NCBI GenBank assembly: GCA_963809245.1 | Contig: CAWEIU010000012.1 | Span: 248,001-312,000, forward strand | Reading direction: 5' to 3' | Source: Roseiarcus sp963809245 | GTDB taxonomy: Bacteria > Pseudomonadota > Alphaproteobacteria > Rhizobiales > Beijerinckiaceae | DNA length: 64,000 nt | Shown: positions 7,877 to 16,429 of the stretch, one piece after another | How positions within the stretch are numbered: the stretch's first letter is position 1 | Layout: each line of letters opens with the position of its first letter | Translations under genes and position numbers: made by a program | Notes under the pieces: generated by a model | Told to the model about the DNA's origin: nothing | Seen by the model: the letters and a program-made list of their open reading frames with translations, nothing else | Databases searched by the model: none

Positions 7877-8713
7877 ATGGCGCAGGAAGGCTCGATCGGA
7901 AACGGCGTTGGCGTCATGCGCGGGATGCGCGGCGTCGTTCTCGGCGTCGCCAACAATCGTTCGATCGCCTGGGGCATCGCGAAAGCCGCGCGCGCGGCCG
8001 GCGCGGAACTTGCCTTTACGTATCAGGGCGAAGCGCTGGAGAAGCGGGTGCGCCCGCTCGCTCAGGAACTCGGCGCGCATATCCTCGGCCATTGCGACGT
8101 CACCGACAGCACGTCGATCGACGCGGTGTTCGCCGAGGCTGAGACATTGTGGGGCGGACTGGATTTCGTCGTTCATTGCATCGCCTTCGCCGACAAGGAC
8201 GAGCTGACCGGCCGCTACATCGACACGACCGAGGCCAACTTCAACAAGTCGCTCGCCATTTCTTGCTATTCCTTCACCGCTGTCGCTCAGCGGGCGGAGA
8301 AGCTGATGAAGAACGGCGGCTCGCTGCTGACCCTGACCTATTACGGCGCCGAAAAATGGATGCCGCACTACAATGTGATGGGCGTCGCCAAGGCGGCCCT
8401 CGAGGCGAGCGTGCGCTATCTCGCCGCCGACCTCGGCGAAAAGGCGATTCGGGTCAACGCCATTTCGGCCGGGCCGATCAAGACGCTCGCCGCGTCGGGC
8501 ATCGGCGACTTCCGCTACATCCTTCGCTGGAACGAATTGAACGCGCCGCTGCGTCGTTCGGTCACCATCGAGGAAGTCGGCGAGACGGCGGTCTATATGC
8601 TGTCGCCGATGTCGCGCGGGGTGACCGGCGAAGTCCTGCACGTCGACGCCGGGTACCATGTCGTGGGGATGAAGAACCCCGCCGCGCCGGATATTTCGAT
8701 CATCAAGGAATAA
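7877..8713 (+). CDS. fabI: Enoyl-[acyl-carrier-protein] reductase (NADH), FabI
   Basis: FabI catalyses the last reduction of each fatty-acid elongation cycle. Started at ATG 7877, the protein has 278 residues. It shows the FabI nucleotide-binding N-terminus RGVVLGVANNRSIAWGIAKA, the active-site region LTLTYYGAEKWMPHYNVMGVAKAALE with the Tyr-x6-Tyr-x6-Lys catalytic triad, and the C-terminal GEVLHVDAGYHVVGM. An internal ATG at 7916 would also keep the domain. The last 11 bases overlap the end of the convergent MFS gene. Confidence 0.95.
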   Translation: MAQEGSIGNGVGVMRGMRGVVLGVANNRSIAWGIAKAARAAGAELAFTYQGEALEKRVRPLAQELGAHILGHCDVTDSTSIDAVFAEAETLWGGLDFVVHCIAFADKDELTGRYIDTTEANFNKSLAISCYSFTAVAQRAEKLMKNGGSLLTLTYYGAEKWMPHYNVMGVAKAALEASVRYLAADLGEKAIRVNAISAGPIKTLAASGIGDFRYILRWNELNAPLRRSVTIEEVGETAVYMLSPMSRGVTGEVLHVDAGYHVVGMKNPAAPDISIIKE

Positions 8714-9911
8714 ATCGGGCGATCGACGCGCGCCGCTGGAGCGCGTTGCCGACGGCGCCGAGAAGCAGCAGCGCCGAAGTCGCCAGGAACACGGCGCGCA
8801 TACCGATATGGCCGCCAATGAAGCCGCCGATCAGCGGCCCCCCGACCTGTCCGGCGAATTGCGACGAGATGGAATAGCCGAGCGCCATCCCGGCGAAATG
8901 GTCGGGGACGCTGTGGCGAATGACCGCGGCGACGCACGGCAGCAGGCCGCCGAGCGCAAGCCCCATCAGAAAGCGCAATCCCACGAGCTGCCAGCCTGAG
9001 GTCACGAAGGCCTGCGGGATCAGCAGCGCCGCCGCGACGACGAGCGCCAGGACGATCACCGTGGAATGGCCGATTCGATCGGCGAGCTTGCCGAGCTGCG
9101 AGGCCGAGAGAATGCTCCCGAGCGCCGCGGCCGACATGACGATACCCGCCATGACGGTCACGCGCCTGGGGTCGTCGATGAGCGCGCCGACATAGACCGT
9201 GATGATCGGCTCGATCGACATATTGGCGAAGACGAGCAGGAAGCCGGTCGCGAGCATCGCCACGACCGGCCCCTTGCTCGGAATCTGCGACCAGCCGCCT
9301 TTTGCGCGCGCCTTCGCCGCTCCGGCGGGGCGTGGGCCCTCCTTGATGAGGAAGACGGTCGCGAGAAAGGCGACGAAGATGAGCGCCCCGGCGCACAGGA
9401 AGGTGGCGCGGACGCCGATCAGCGGCGGTAGCGAGCCGCCGACCAGCGGGCCGATGAGGTTGCCTGCCATCACGCCGGAGGAGAGCACCCCGAGCGCCCA
9501 GGCCGAGCGGTCGCGCGGCGTCTGCACGGCGATGAGGATGGTCGCGCCGGAGGAATAGCCGCCGGCGACGCCGGCCAGCAGCCGCAGCGCGACGAGTTGC
9601 CAGATGTTGGCGGAAAGGCCGATCAGCGACATGGTGATCGCCATGCCGAGGCTCGCGCGCACGAGCATGAGCTTGCGCCCGTAGCGGTCGCCGAGATGGC
9701 CCCACAGCGGCGCGACGAGCCCGGCCGAGAGGAATGTCGCGCTATAGGCGACGCCCGACCATTGCACGATGGCCGCGTGCCCCCGCACGCCAAGCTGCTC
9801 CACATAGAGCGGCAGGAACGGCAGCATCAGCGTCATCGCGACGATCGTCGAGAACGAGCCGAAAAAGCAGACGACGAGATTGCGTCGCCAAGGATCGCGG
9901 TCGGGAGGCAT
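8703..9911 (-). CDS. MFS multidrug-type efflux transporter
   Basis: The 402-residue protein has twelve predicted membrane spans in two halves and the MFS motif A GHLGDRYGRKLML after span 2, with a related PLVGG stretch later. This places it in the DHA1 proton-antiport drug exporter group. It is divergent from the TetR gene at 10121, so the regulator could also control it, although the operator-like site lies nearer to the tetR start. The end overlaps fabI by 11 bases in convergent orientation. Confidence 0.85.
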   Translation of the reverse strand: MPPDRDPWRRNLVVCFFGSFSTIVAMTLMLPFLPLYVEQLGVRGHAAIVQWSGVAYSATFLSAGLVAPLWGHLGDRYGRKLMLVRASLGMAITMSLIGLSANIWQLVALRLLAGVAGGYSSGATILIAVQTPRDRSAWALGVLSSGVMAGNLIGPLVGGSLPPLIGVRATFLCAGALIFVAFLATVFLIKEGPRPAGAAKARAKGGWSQIPSKGPVVAMLATGFLLVFANMSIEPIITVYVGALIDDPRRVTVMAGIVMSAAALGSILSASQLGKLADRIGHSTVIVLALVVAAALLIPQAFVTSGWQLVGLRFLMGLALGGLLPCVAAVIRHSVPDHFAGMALGYSISSQFAGQVGGPLIGGFIGGHIGMRAVFLATSALLLLGAVGNALQRRASIARFIP

Positions 9912-10070
9912 CGGGAACTGTCGAACCGGAACGGGGCGGCGTTTGGTACACCAATTCCCAGCCGAGGCTCGCGGCGGTCCTCACTGGCTCGATCACGAAA
10001 GTGTCATTCCCCGGCGGAGGGGGATATTCGGAAGCGGCGGCGCGCCGTGCGCCGGGGTCGAAGCCTTGCC

Positions 10071-10099
10071 TTGACGACATACCATCTGGTCGGTATGCT
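10071..10099 (+). promoter_or_regulatory. tetR promoter with embedded operator
   Basis: TTGACG (10071-10076), 17-base spacer, TATGCT (10094-10099). The spacer contains the inverted repeat CATACC-N8-GGTATG (10078-10097). An operator of this type between -35 and -10, about 25 bases ahead of the tetR ATG, strongly suggests autorepression of the TetR-VOC-SRPBCC operon. Confidence 0.7.
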
Positions 10100-10120
10100 A
10101 AAATTAACGGAGGCGAGACC

Positions 10121-10735
10121 ATGCGCAGCCCCCTTGAGTCGAAAAACCGTCTGCTGGACGCCGCGATCGGCGCGATTCGCGCCAAGGGGTATGACGCCAC
10201 GACGGTCGACGACGTCTGCGCCGCCGCGGCGCTCACCAAAGGCGCGTTCTTCCATCATTTCCGGAGCAAGGAGGATCTCGCGATCAGCGCGGCGGAGCGG
10301 TGGGGCGTGACGACCGGGGCCTTGTTCGAAACCGCGCCCTACCACCTGCCCGACGATCCGCTCGACCGCCTGCTCGCTTATGTCGACTTCCGTAAGGCGC
10401 TGCTCCAAGGTGCGCCGCAGGATTTCACCTGCCTCCTCGGCTCCATGGTGCAGGAAACCTACCTGAGCCGTCCGGCGATCCGCGACGCGTGCCGCGCCGG
10501 CATTTTCGGCCATGCGGCGACCCTGATCGACGATATCGCCGCCGCGAAGGCGCTCTATGCCCCTGACGCCGACTGGAGCGTCGAAAGCCTCGCGCTGCAC
10601 ACGCAGGCCGTACTCCAGGGCGCCTTCATCCTCGCCAAGGCCGACGAGGGTCCACGCATCGCCGCCGACTGCCTCGATCACCTCAGACGCCACATCACTT
10701 TGCTTTTTCGCCGAGAAGAGGGAGTGAAACCATGA
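10121..10735 (+). CDS. TetR/AcrR family transcriptional regulator
   Basis: The 204-residue protein starts at ATG 10121 behind a GGAGG site. Its N-terminal helix-turn-helix is canonical: LLDAAIGAIRAKGYDATTV then TKGAFFHHFRSKEDL (about residues 8-50). The C-terminal half is a ligand-binding domain with the TetR_C look. It probably represses its own operon through the palindrome in its promoter. The gene ends ATGA, overlapping the start of the glyoxalase-like gene, so regulator and enzymes are translationally coupled. The ligand is unknown; electrophilic or xenobiotic compounds are plausible given the neighbours. Confidence 0.9.
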   Translation: MRSPLESKNRLLDAAIGAIRAKGYDATTVDDVCAAAALTKGAFFHHFRSKEDLAISAAERWGVTTGALFETAPYHLPDDPLDRLLAYVDFRKALLQGAPQDFTCLLGSMVQETYLSRPAIRDACRAGIFGHAATLIDDIAAAKALYAPDADWSVESLALHTQAVLQGAFILAKADEGPRIAADCLDHLRRHITLLFRREEGVKP

Positions 10736-11502
10736 GCAACGCCGCAAACTTCGTCTGGTACGACGTGATGACCGACGATGTCCCCGCCGCGGAGGCGTTC
10801 TACACGAGCGTCATCGGATGGACGGCGCGGGATGCGGGCACGCCCGGCGTCGACTACACGCTCTTTCGCGCCGGCGACGCGATGACCGGCGGTCTGATGC
10901 CGATCCCCGGCGACGCGCGCGCCGCCGGCGTCCGGCCTGCGTGGATGGGCTACATCGGGGTCGAGGACGTCGACTATCACGCCAAACAGGTCGTCGCGGC
11001 GGGCGGCGTCATCCACCGGCAACCCTGGGACATTCCCGGCGTTGGCCGCGTCGCGGTGGCGGGCGATCCGGACGGCGCCGGCTTCATGCTGTTCTCGCCC
11101 AAGCCCGCCCAGGTCCCGCCGCCGGTCGCCACGCGCGGAACGCCTGGCCATTTCGCCTGGCGAGAGCTGCGCGCGGGCGATTCCGAGCGCGCTTTCGCCT
11201 TCTATTCCCGGCTGTTCGGCTGGGCGAAGGACATGGCGGTCGATATGGGCGCGATGGGAACCTACCAGACCTTCACCGCTGGCGGCGCGCTGATCGGCGG
11301 GATGATGACGAAGCCCGCCGACGCGCCGGCGCATTGGTTCTACTACATCAATGTCGAGGCGATCGACGCCGCCATCGCTCGGGCCGAGCGCGCCGGCGGG
11401 ACGCTGATTTCGGGCCCGCATCAAGTGCCGACCGGTGAATGGATGATGAACGGGCGCGACCCGCGCGGCGCTCTGTTCGGTCTGCTCGCGCCGCGGCGCT
11501 GA
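10732..11502 (+). CDS. VOC (glyoxalase/bleomycin-resistance) family protein with two modules
   Basis: The 256 residues contain two vicinal-oxygen-chelate modules, about 5-115 (FVWYDVMTDDVPAAEAFYTSVIGW) and 135-255 (HFAWRELRAGDSERAFAFYSRLFGWAKD). The family includes glyoxalases, dioxygenases and drug-binding proteins. The metal-ligand set is not clear enough to name a reaction. It overlaps the TetR gene by ATGA and is followed by an SRPBCC gene after 25 bases, a frequent trio in Rhizobiales. Confidence 0.85.
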   Translation: MSNAANFVWYDVMTDDVPAAEAFYTSVIGWTARDAGTPGVDYTLFRAGDAMTGGLMPIPGDARAAGVRPAWMGYIGVEDVDYHAKQVVAAGGVIHRQPWDIPGVGRVAVAGDPDGAGFMLFSPKPAQVPPPVATRGTPGHFAWRELRAGDSERAFAFYSRLFGWAKDMAVDMGAMGTYQTFTAGGALIGGMMTKPADAPAHWFYYINVEAIDAAIARAERAGGTLISGPHQVPTGEWMMNGRDPRGALFGLLAPRR

Positions 11503-11527
11503 TGAAAACTCGACCCGGAGGAGACGG

Positions 11528-11998
11528 ATGACGAAACACGCCGCCGACGAGCGCGAGCTCGTGCTCACGATGACTCTCGATGCGCCGCGCGCCAACGTCT
11601 ATCGCGCCTGGACGGAGCCCGAACTGCTCAAGCAATGGTTCGCGCCGCATCCTTTGACGACCCCGGTCGCGGAACTCGACGTGCGTCCTGGCGGCGCCAA
11701 TCTCGTCGTGATGCGGATGCCCGACGGCCAGGAGATGCCCAATCGCGGCGTCTACCTCGAAGTCGTCCCGAACGAACGGCTGGTGTTCACAGACGCCTAC
11801 GTCGCCGCGTGGGTTCCCTCGGTCAAGCCATTCATGACCGTGACTCTGACCTTCGAGAATGAAGGAAAGGGGACGCGCTACACCGCACGCGTTCTGCATT
11901 GGAGCGCAGCCGATCGAGAGACGCATGAGAAGATGGGCTTCCACGAGGGCTGGGCGCAATGCGCGCGCCAGCTCGAGGCCGTGGCGGCGCGGCTTTAG
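11528..11998 (+). CDS. SRPBCC/AHSA1-type START-like domain protein
   Basis: The 156-residue protein is a single AHSA1-like ligand-binding fold: LTMTLDAPRANVYRAWTEPELLKQWFAPHP at the N-terminus and HEKMGFHEGWAQCARQLEAV at the C-terminus. These small cytosolic proteins bind hydrophobic molecules in a deep cavity, and few have known roles. The ribosome site GGAGG lies close ahead of the ATG. It is the last gene of the TetR operon. Confidence 0.88.
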   Translation: MTKHAADERELVLTMTLDAPRANVYRAWTEPELLKQWFAPHPLTTPVAELDVRPGGANLVVMRMPDGQEMPNRGVYLEVVPNERLVFTDAYVAAWVPSVKPFMTVTLTFENEGKGTRYTARVLHWSAADRETHEKMGFHEGWAQCARQLEAVAARL

Positions 11999-12002
11999 AA
12001 GG

Positions 12003-12126
12003 TCCTGCAGTTTGGTTGAACCACCCCTCACCCCAAACCCCTCTCCCGCAAGCGGGCGAGGGGCTCCCGGCGCCGCGTAGGTCCCTTCTCCCGCTTGCGG
12101 GAGCGGACGAATGCTACGCATTCGCC
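12003..12126. repeat. Dispersed REP-like repeat, family A (copy 1)
   Basis: About 120 bases containing two hairpins, CTCTCCCGCAAGCGGGCGAG and TTCTCCCGCTTGCGGGAG, separated by a GGCGCCGC linker, with flanks GTTTGGTTGAACCACCC and GACGAATGCTACGCATTCGCC. Copy 3 near 60.5 kb is an almost identical reverse complement including the flanks, so this is a genomic repeat family. Together with the family B copy it fills the 400-base gap between the SRPBCC gene and gph. Confidence 0.85.
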
Positions 12127-12167
12127 TAAAGCGCGCTGTCGTTAGGTTGAGCCGGCCCCCCTGTCGT

Positions 12168-12292
12168 CATCGCGAGCGAAGCGCGGCGATCCAGAGATCG
12201 AGGCGTCCGCCGATTGAGGCGCCCGCGGAACGACTCGCGATTTGCTGGCGAGACCTCGATCGCTGGATTGCTTCGCTCCGCTCGCAAAGACG
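12168..12292. repeat. Dispersed inverted repeat, family B (copy 1)
   Basis: A palindromic unit bounded by GTCATCGCGAGCGAAGCG and its near complement GCTTCGCTCCGCTCGCAAAGAC, enclosing a GATCCAGAGATCGAGG-type core. Copy 2 at 23.6 kb matches in inverted orientation over the full length, and a shorter copy lies at 36.05 kb. It has no coding potential. Confidence 0.85.
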
Positions 12293-12406
12293 GTTCTACG
12301 TAACTGCAGAAGGCTCTAGCGAAGGTGGCCCGAAGGGCCGGATGAGGGGACGGCTCTGATTCCGTCACATGCCGCGGGCGGATCGTCCGATGCAGGAGCT
12401 CGCCGC

Positions 12407-13111
12407 TCACCCCAGCGCAGGTTGCCTCAGCAGCGCCTGCGCGGCGGGGAACAGCGCGTCGAAATGCGAGATCACCTGGTCGGGGCCGAGTTCGGCGACC
12501 GGCTTGTCGGTGTAGCCGAAGTCGACCGCGACGACCGGCGTTCCGGCGGCGCGCGCGGTTTCGATGTCGGTGCGCGAATCGCCGACCATCACCGTGGCGC
12601 CGGGCCGTCCGCCGACCTTGCGGATCGTCTCGAGAAGCGGCTTGGGATCCGGCTTGGCGACGCCGAACGTGTCCTGCCCACAGATGAAGGCGAAGCGCTC
12701 CGCGATTCCGAGCTTGCCGAGCAGCAGATGAGACGAGGCTTCCATCTTGTTGGTGCAGACGGCGAGCCGCCAGCCCGCCGCCGCGAAGCGGTCGAGGCTG
12801 TCGACGACGCCGGGAAACAGCGCGCTGTGGTCGGCGATGTGGCTGTCGTAATAGCCGAGGAAACGGGCGAACAACGTCTCGAGCGTCGCCGCATCGAGCG
12901 GCCGCCCCGCCTGGGCGAAGCCGCGTGAAATCAGCGCCCGGCCGCCCGCTCCTAACAGATAGCGGGCGCTGACGAGCGGCAAGGGCTCGATCCCCTCGCT
13001 CGTCAGCACGAAATTCAGCGCCCCAATCAGATCGGGCGCGGTCTCGGCGAGCGTTCCGTCGAGGTCGAAGACGATCGTGGCGTCGGCTTTAACTGGCGTC
13101 GGATCGAACAC
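12407..13111 (-). CDS. gph: Phosphoglycolate phosphatase (HAD superfamily)
   Basis: The 234-residue protein has all four HAD motifs: FDLDGTL with the nucleophile and acid-base Asp (about residues 16-20), the Thr of VCTNK, the Lys in GVAKPDPKPLL, and VGDSRTDIETARAAG for Mg binding. The helical cap lies between motifs I and II, as in Gph, which dephosphorylates 2-phosphoglycolate from DNA repair or oxygenase side reactions. It is the last gene of a run 5-formyl-THF cyclo-ligase, metallophosphoesterase, gph, starting 10 bases after the previous stop. Confidence 0.85.
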   Translation of the reverse strand: MFDPTPVKADATIVFDLDGTLAETAPDLIGALNFVLTSEGIEPLPLVSARYLLGAGGRALISRGFAQAGRPLDAATLETLFARFLGYYDSHIADHSALFPGVVDSLDRFAAAGWRLAVCTNKMEASSHLLLGKLGIAERFAFICGQDTFGVAKPDPKPLLETIRKVGGRPGATVMVGDSRTDIETARAAGTPVVAVDFGYTDKPVAELGPDQVISHFDALFPAAQALLRQPALG

Positions 13112-13121
13112 GTCTGCTCCT

Positions 13122-13943
13122 TCAAGCGTTCCAGAAATCGGGCTCCGCCGGGGCGAGCGTACCGCCGATGCGCACCGGCGCGACGCGGCGCGCGAGACCG
13201 TCCGGCCCGGTCTCGACCGCGACGGCGCACAGCGTCGCTGGGCCGAGCGCAGGCTCGAAGCGTGCGGAAGGGATGCGGCGGGTGAAGCGGCGCAGCGGCT
13301 CGTCCTTCTCCATGCCGATCACCGAATCGTAGTCGCCGGTCATGCCGACATCGGTCATGAAGGCCGTGCCTCCGGCGAGCACGCGCGCATCGGCGGTCGG
13401 GGTATGGGTGTGGGTGCCGACGACGAGGCTGGCGCGCCCGTCGACGAAATGGCCGAACGCCTGCTTCTCGCTCGACGCCTCGGCGTGGAAATCGACGATC
13501 GCGGCATCGCAGCCGAGGCCGAGCGGACAGGCGCCAAGCTCCTCTTCGATGCGTGCGAACGGATCGTCGAGCGGGTCCATGAAGACGCGGCCCATCATAT
13601 TGACGACGAGCACCCGCGCGCCGCTGGCGGCCTCGATCAGATTGGCGCCGCGCCCGGGCGTCCCCTTGGGAAAATTCGCCGGCCGGATCAGGCGCGGCTG
13701 GCGCTCGATGAACACCAGCGCCTCGCGTTGGTCGAAAGCATGGTTGCCGAGCGTGATCGCATCGACGCCGGCGGCGAGAAACTCCTCGCACAGCGCCTCG
13801 GTGAGGCCGAAGCCGCCGGCCGCGTTCTCGGCGTTGACGACGATGAAATCGAGCGCCCAGCGCGCGCGCAGCGCGGCGACCTGAGCAAGCACCGCCGCCC
13901 GGCCGGAGCGGCCGACCACATCGCCGATGAAGAGCAGCCGCAT
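13122..13943 (-). CDS. YmdB/TIGR00282-type metallophosphoesterase
   Basis: Started at ATG 13943 the protein has 273 residues beginning MRLLFIGDVVGRSGR. The metal-binding motifs are FIGDVVG, NAENAAGG, LGNHAFD, DFHAEASSEK and GTHTHTPTAD, the signature of the TIGR00282 family. Characterised members are 2',3'-cyclic nucleotide phosphodiesterases affecting RNA turnover. The ATG overlaps the preceding stop by one base (TGATG), implying coupled translation and favouring this start over one nine codons upstream. Confidence 0.9.
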   Translation of the reverse strand: MRLLFIGDVVGRSGRAAVLAQVAALRARWALDFIVVNAENAAGGFGLTEALCEEFLAAGVDAITLGNHAFDQREALVFIERQPRLIRPANFPKGTPGRGANLIEAASGARVLVVNMMGRVFMDPLDDPFARIEEELGACPLGLGCDAAIVDFHAEASSEKQAFGHFVDGRASLVVGTHTHTPTADARVLAGGTAFMTDVGMTGDYDSVIGMEKDEPLRRFTRRIPSARFEPALGPATLCAVAVETGPDGLARRVAPVRIGGTLAPAEPDFWNA

Positions 13944-14545
13944 CAGGCGGCGCCTCGCGCGTCGATCCAATCGCGCTCGGTGAGGATGAAGTCGAGCCGT
14001 TCGTCGTGCCCCTCGTCAGGCACCCCGTCGACCTCGCAGACGGAATAGGCGACCCCGACCGCATGGATCGGGCCCGCCTTGCGCAGGCGATTGAGCGTGC
14101 GGTCGTAATGCCCGGCGCCATAGCCGATGCGATGACCGCGCCGGTCGAAGGCCGCGAGCGGCACGAAGAGAAGATCGGGATCGACCGCCAGCGCTTCGGG
14201 CGAGGGTTCGCGAATGCCGAGAGCGCCACGGACGGTGGGATCGCCCGGCCGCCACAGCCGGAAGACGAGCGGCTCGCCGGCGCGGACGGTCACCGGCAGA
14301 GCGGTCGCGAAGCCGGCGGCGCTGAGCGCCGCAAGCAGGGCGAGCGCGTCGGGCTCGTCGCGGATCGGCGAGAAGGCGGAGACGACGCACGCCTCAGCGT
14401 CGCGCGCGAACGCGACGCCGCGCTCGATGAGCCGAGCAGTGAGGAGATCGCGGGCTTGCGGCGCGATCGCGCCGCGGCGGGACAGCGCCGCCTGGCGCAA
14501 CAGCGTTTTGGAAAGCGGCTCGGGATCGGCGGGGAGAGCGGACAT
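13943..14545 (-). CDS. 5-formyltetrahydrofolate cyclo-ligase
   Basis: Started at ATG 14545 the protein has 200 residues. The conserved C-terminal motif GHRIGYGAGHYDRTL (family pattern GxRxGxGxGxYDR) and LLFVPLAAFD identify the ATP-dependent enzyme that returns 5-formyl-THF to 5,10-methenyl-THF. The longer frame to 14659 runs into the 6S RNA and is rejected. In E. coli the same gene (ygfA) follows ssrS (6S RNA); the same order is seen here with a gap of about 26 bases, which supports both calls. Confidence 0.92.
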   Translation of the reverse strand: MSALPADPEPLSKTLLRQAALSRRGAIAPQARDLLTARLIERGVAFARDAEACVVSAFSPIRDEPDALALLAALSAAGFATALPVTVRAGEPLVFRLWRPGDPTVRGALGIREPSPEALAVDPDLLFVPLAAFDRRGHRIGYGAGHYDRTLNRLRKAGPIHAVGVAYSVCEVDGVPDEGHDERLDFILTERDWIDARGAA

Positions 14546-14571
14546 GTTCGCTTGAATTTGCCGGTCCCTTG

Positions 14572-14733
14572 AAAAGCGCGGAGCCGAGATGGCCGTTGGA
14601 CGGAGATCCCGGGCGCCTACGTAAGTAGGTGGGCGCCGTGTGTCCAAGCCCACGGGCAAGGACAGGGACAGCTCCCATAGGGATCGTACGGCCCCGAGGA
14701 ATATGGTCCTGACGAACCCCCCAGCCCCGCAGC
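14572..14733 (-). ncRNA. ssrS: 6S RNA (RNA polymerase-binding regulatory RNA)
   Basis: On the minus strand the ends pair to form a long closing stem: GCGGGGCTGGGGGG (14730-14717) against CCATCTCGGCTCCGC (14590-14576), with 12 consecutive pairs if G-U is allowed. Inside, GTTCGTCAGG...ATTCCTCGGGGCCGTA matches the 5' side of the 6S consensus, and CACCTACTTACGTAGG...ACGGCCATCTCGG the 3' side, leaving the expected central bubble. The RNA ends at GCGCTTTTC. A -10-like TAAATT lies at 14743-14738. Position directly ahead of the cyclo-ligase gene is the classic 6S context. 6S binds housekeeping holoenzyme in stationary phase. Confidence 0.82.
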
Positions 14734-14981
14734 CTTTAATTTAGGCGCACTCGCGACAAAAGACCAGGGCTCGGACGCCAGGCGTCACGCCCGCCAGGCG
14801 CTGTCGCACGCGAACCATACAAACAGCAGTCGTGTGTCACAATGTCGTGATCGGAGGTGAGGACATGCGTCGCCGCCAGGTCATTGATCGGCGGCAATTT
14901 GTCGCACGCAAGAGGGTGGTTGCGGCCCGGCGCGCGCGTAACTATGGTGCGCCGCCCTTCAACAGAAGTTGGAACTCGAAC

Positions 14982-16185
14982 ATGGCCTTCATCGCCGACG
15001 TCCTCTCTCGCGTTAAGCCCTCCGCGACCATCGCGGTGACGCAGAAGGCGCGCGATCTCAAAGCCCAGGGACGCGAGGTCATTTCATTGTCGGTCGGCGA
15101 GCCGGACTTCGACACGCCCGACAACATCAAGCTGGCGGCGATCGACGCCATCCGCCGCGGCGAGACGAAGTATCCGCCGGTGCTCGGCATTCCGCCGCTG
15201 CGCGAGGCGATCGCCGCCAAGTTCAAGCGCGAGAACGGGCTCGAATACAAGGCGAGCGACACCATCGTCGCCACTGGCGGCAAGCAGAATCCTCTACAAC
15301 GCCTTTCTCGCGACCCTGAACAAGGGCGACGAGGTGATCATCCCCGCCCCCTATTGGGTCAGCTATCCCGAGATGGTGCTGATCAACGGCGGCGAGCCGG
15401 TGTTCGTGCCGACGACGCTGGAGAAGGCGTTCAAGCTCCAGCCCGCGGACCTCGAGCGGGCGATCACGCCGCGCACCAAGTGGGTGGTGCTGAACTCGCC
15501 CTCGAACCCGTCGGGCGCCGCCTATACGCGCGACGAGATGAAGGCGCTGACCGACGTTCTGGTGCGCCACCCCCACGTCTGGGTGCTCACCGACGACATG
15601 TACGAACATCTCGTCTACGGCGACTTCGTCTTCACGACGCCGGCGCAGGTCGAGCCGAGCCTCTATTCGCGCACGCTCACCATGAACGGCGTCTCCAAGG
15701 CCTACGCCATGACCGGTTGGCGCATCGGCTACGCCGCCGGCCCCGCGCAGCTCATCAAGGCGATGGACATGGTGCAGGGCCAGCAGACCTCCGGCGCCTG
15801 CACGATCGCCCAATGGGCGGCGGTCGAGGCGCTCAACGGGCCGCAGGACTTCATCCCCAAGAGCCGCAAGGCGTTCGAGGAGCGGCGCGACCTCGTCGTG
15901 TCGATGCTCAACCAGGCGCAGCACCTCAAGTGCCCGAAGCCGGAAGGCGCGTTCTACGTCTATCCCTCTTGCGCCGGCGCGATCGGCAAGACGGCGCCTT
16001 CGGGCAGGACGATCGCGACCGACGAAGACTTCGTCACCGAGTTGCTGGAGACCGAGGGCGTCGCGGCGGTGCATGGCTCGGCCTTCGGCCAGGGCCCCAA
16101 CTTCCGCATCTCCTACGCGACCTCGCTGCAGAACCTCGAGATCGCCTGCCACAAGATCCAGCGCTTCACGGCCTCGCTCCGGTAG
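14982..16185 (+). pseudogene. aspC: Aspartate/aromatic aminotransferase, PLP-dependent, broken by a +1 frameshift
   Basis: ATG 14982 begins MAFIADVLSRVKPSATIAV and the frame is normal class I aminotransferase to VATGGKQ, then shifts. Removing one A at 15288-15289 restores ILYNAFLATLNKGDEVIIPAPYW and a 400-residue enzyme through SPSNPSGAAY, the PLP lysine segment NGVSKAYAMTGWRIGYAAGP and the closing FRISYAT. All catalytic residues are present, so this is a full-length gene with a single inserted base. Because a housekeeping transaminase is hit and three other genes show the same kind of insertion, a sequencing error is at least as likely as real loss. Confidence 0.9.
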
Positions 16186-16277
16186 GGCGGCACATCACTC
16201 TCTCTCCCCGGAAAGCGCAGGGCTGTCCGGGGAAATTCAAACTCACGCAAAAAGGGACGGCGCGAGCCTACCTTTCA

Positions 16278-16395
16278 GCGTCTTGGCCGGGCTTGACCCG
16301 GCCATCCACGCGGCGCCTCCGGCGCAAAACTCTCGAGCAGCGCGGCGGCCGCGCGGCGTGGATGCCCGGCGCAAGGCCGGGCAGGACGACCGAGG
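16278..16395. repeat. Dispersed inverted repeat, family C (copy 1)
   Basis: The unit CTTGGCCGGGCTTGACCCGGCCATCCACGCGGCG on the left is mirrored by GGCGTGGATGCCCGGCGCAAGGCCGGGCAGGAC on the right, around a short GC-rich centre. A related copy lies at 29.9 kb. It occupies most of the 240-base gap between aspC and the yidB-like gene and has no coding signal. Confidence 0.75.
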
Positions 16396-16429
16396 GGGTG
16401 CGATCCGGATCCGTGTTCGTCGGCAGGCG

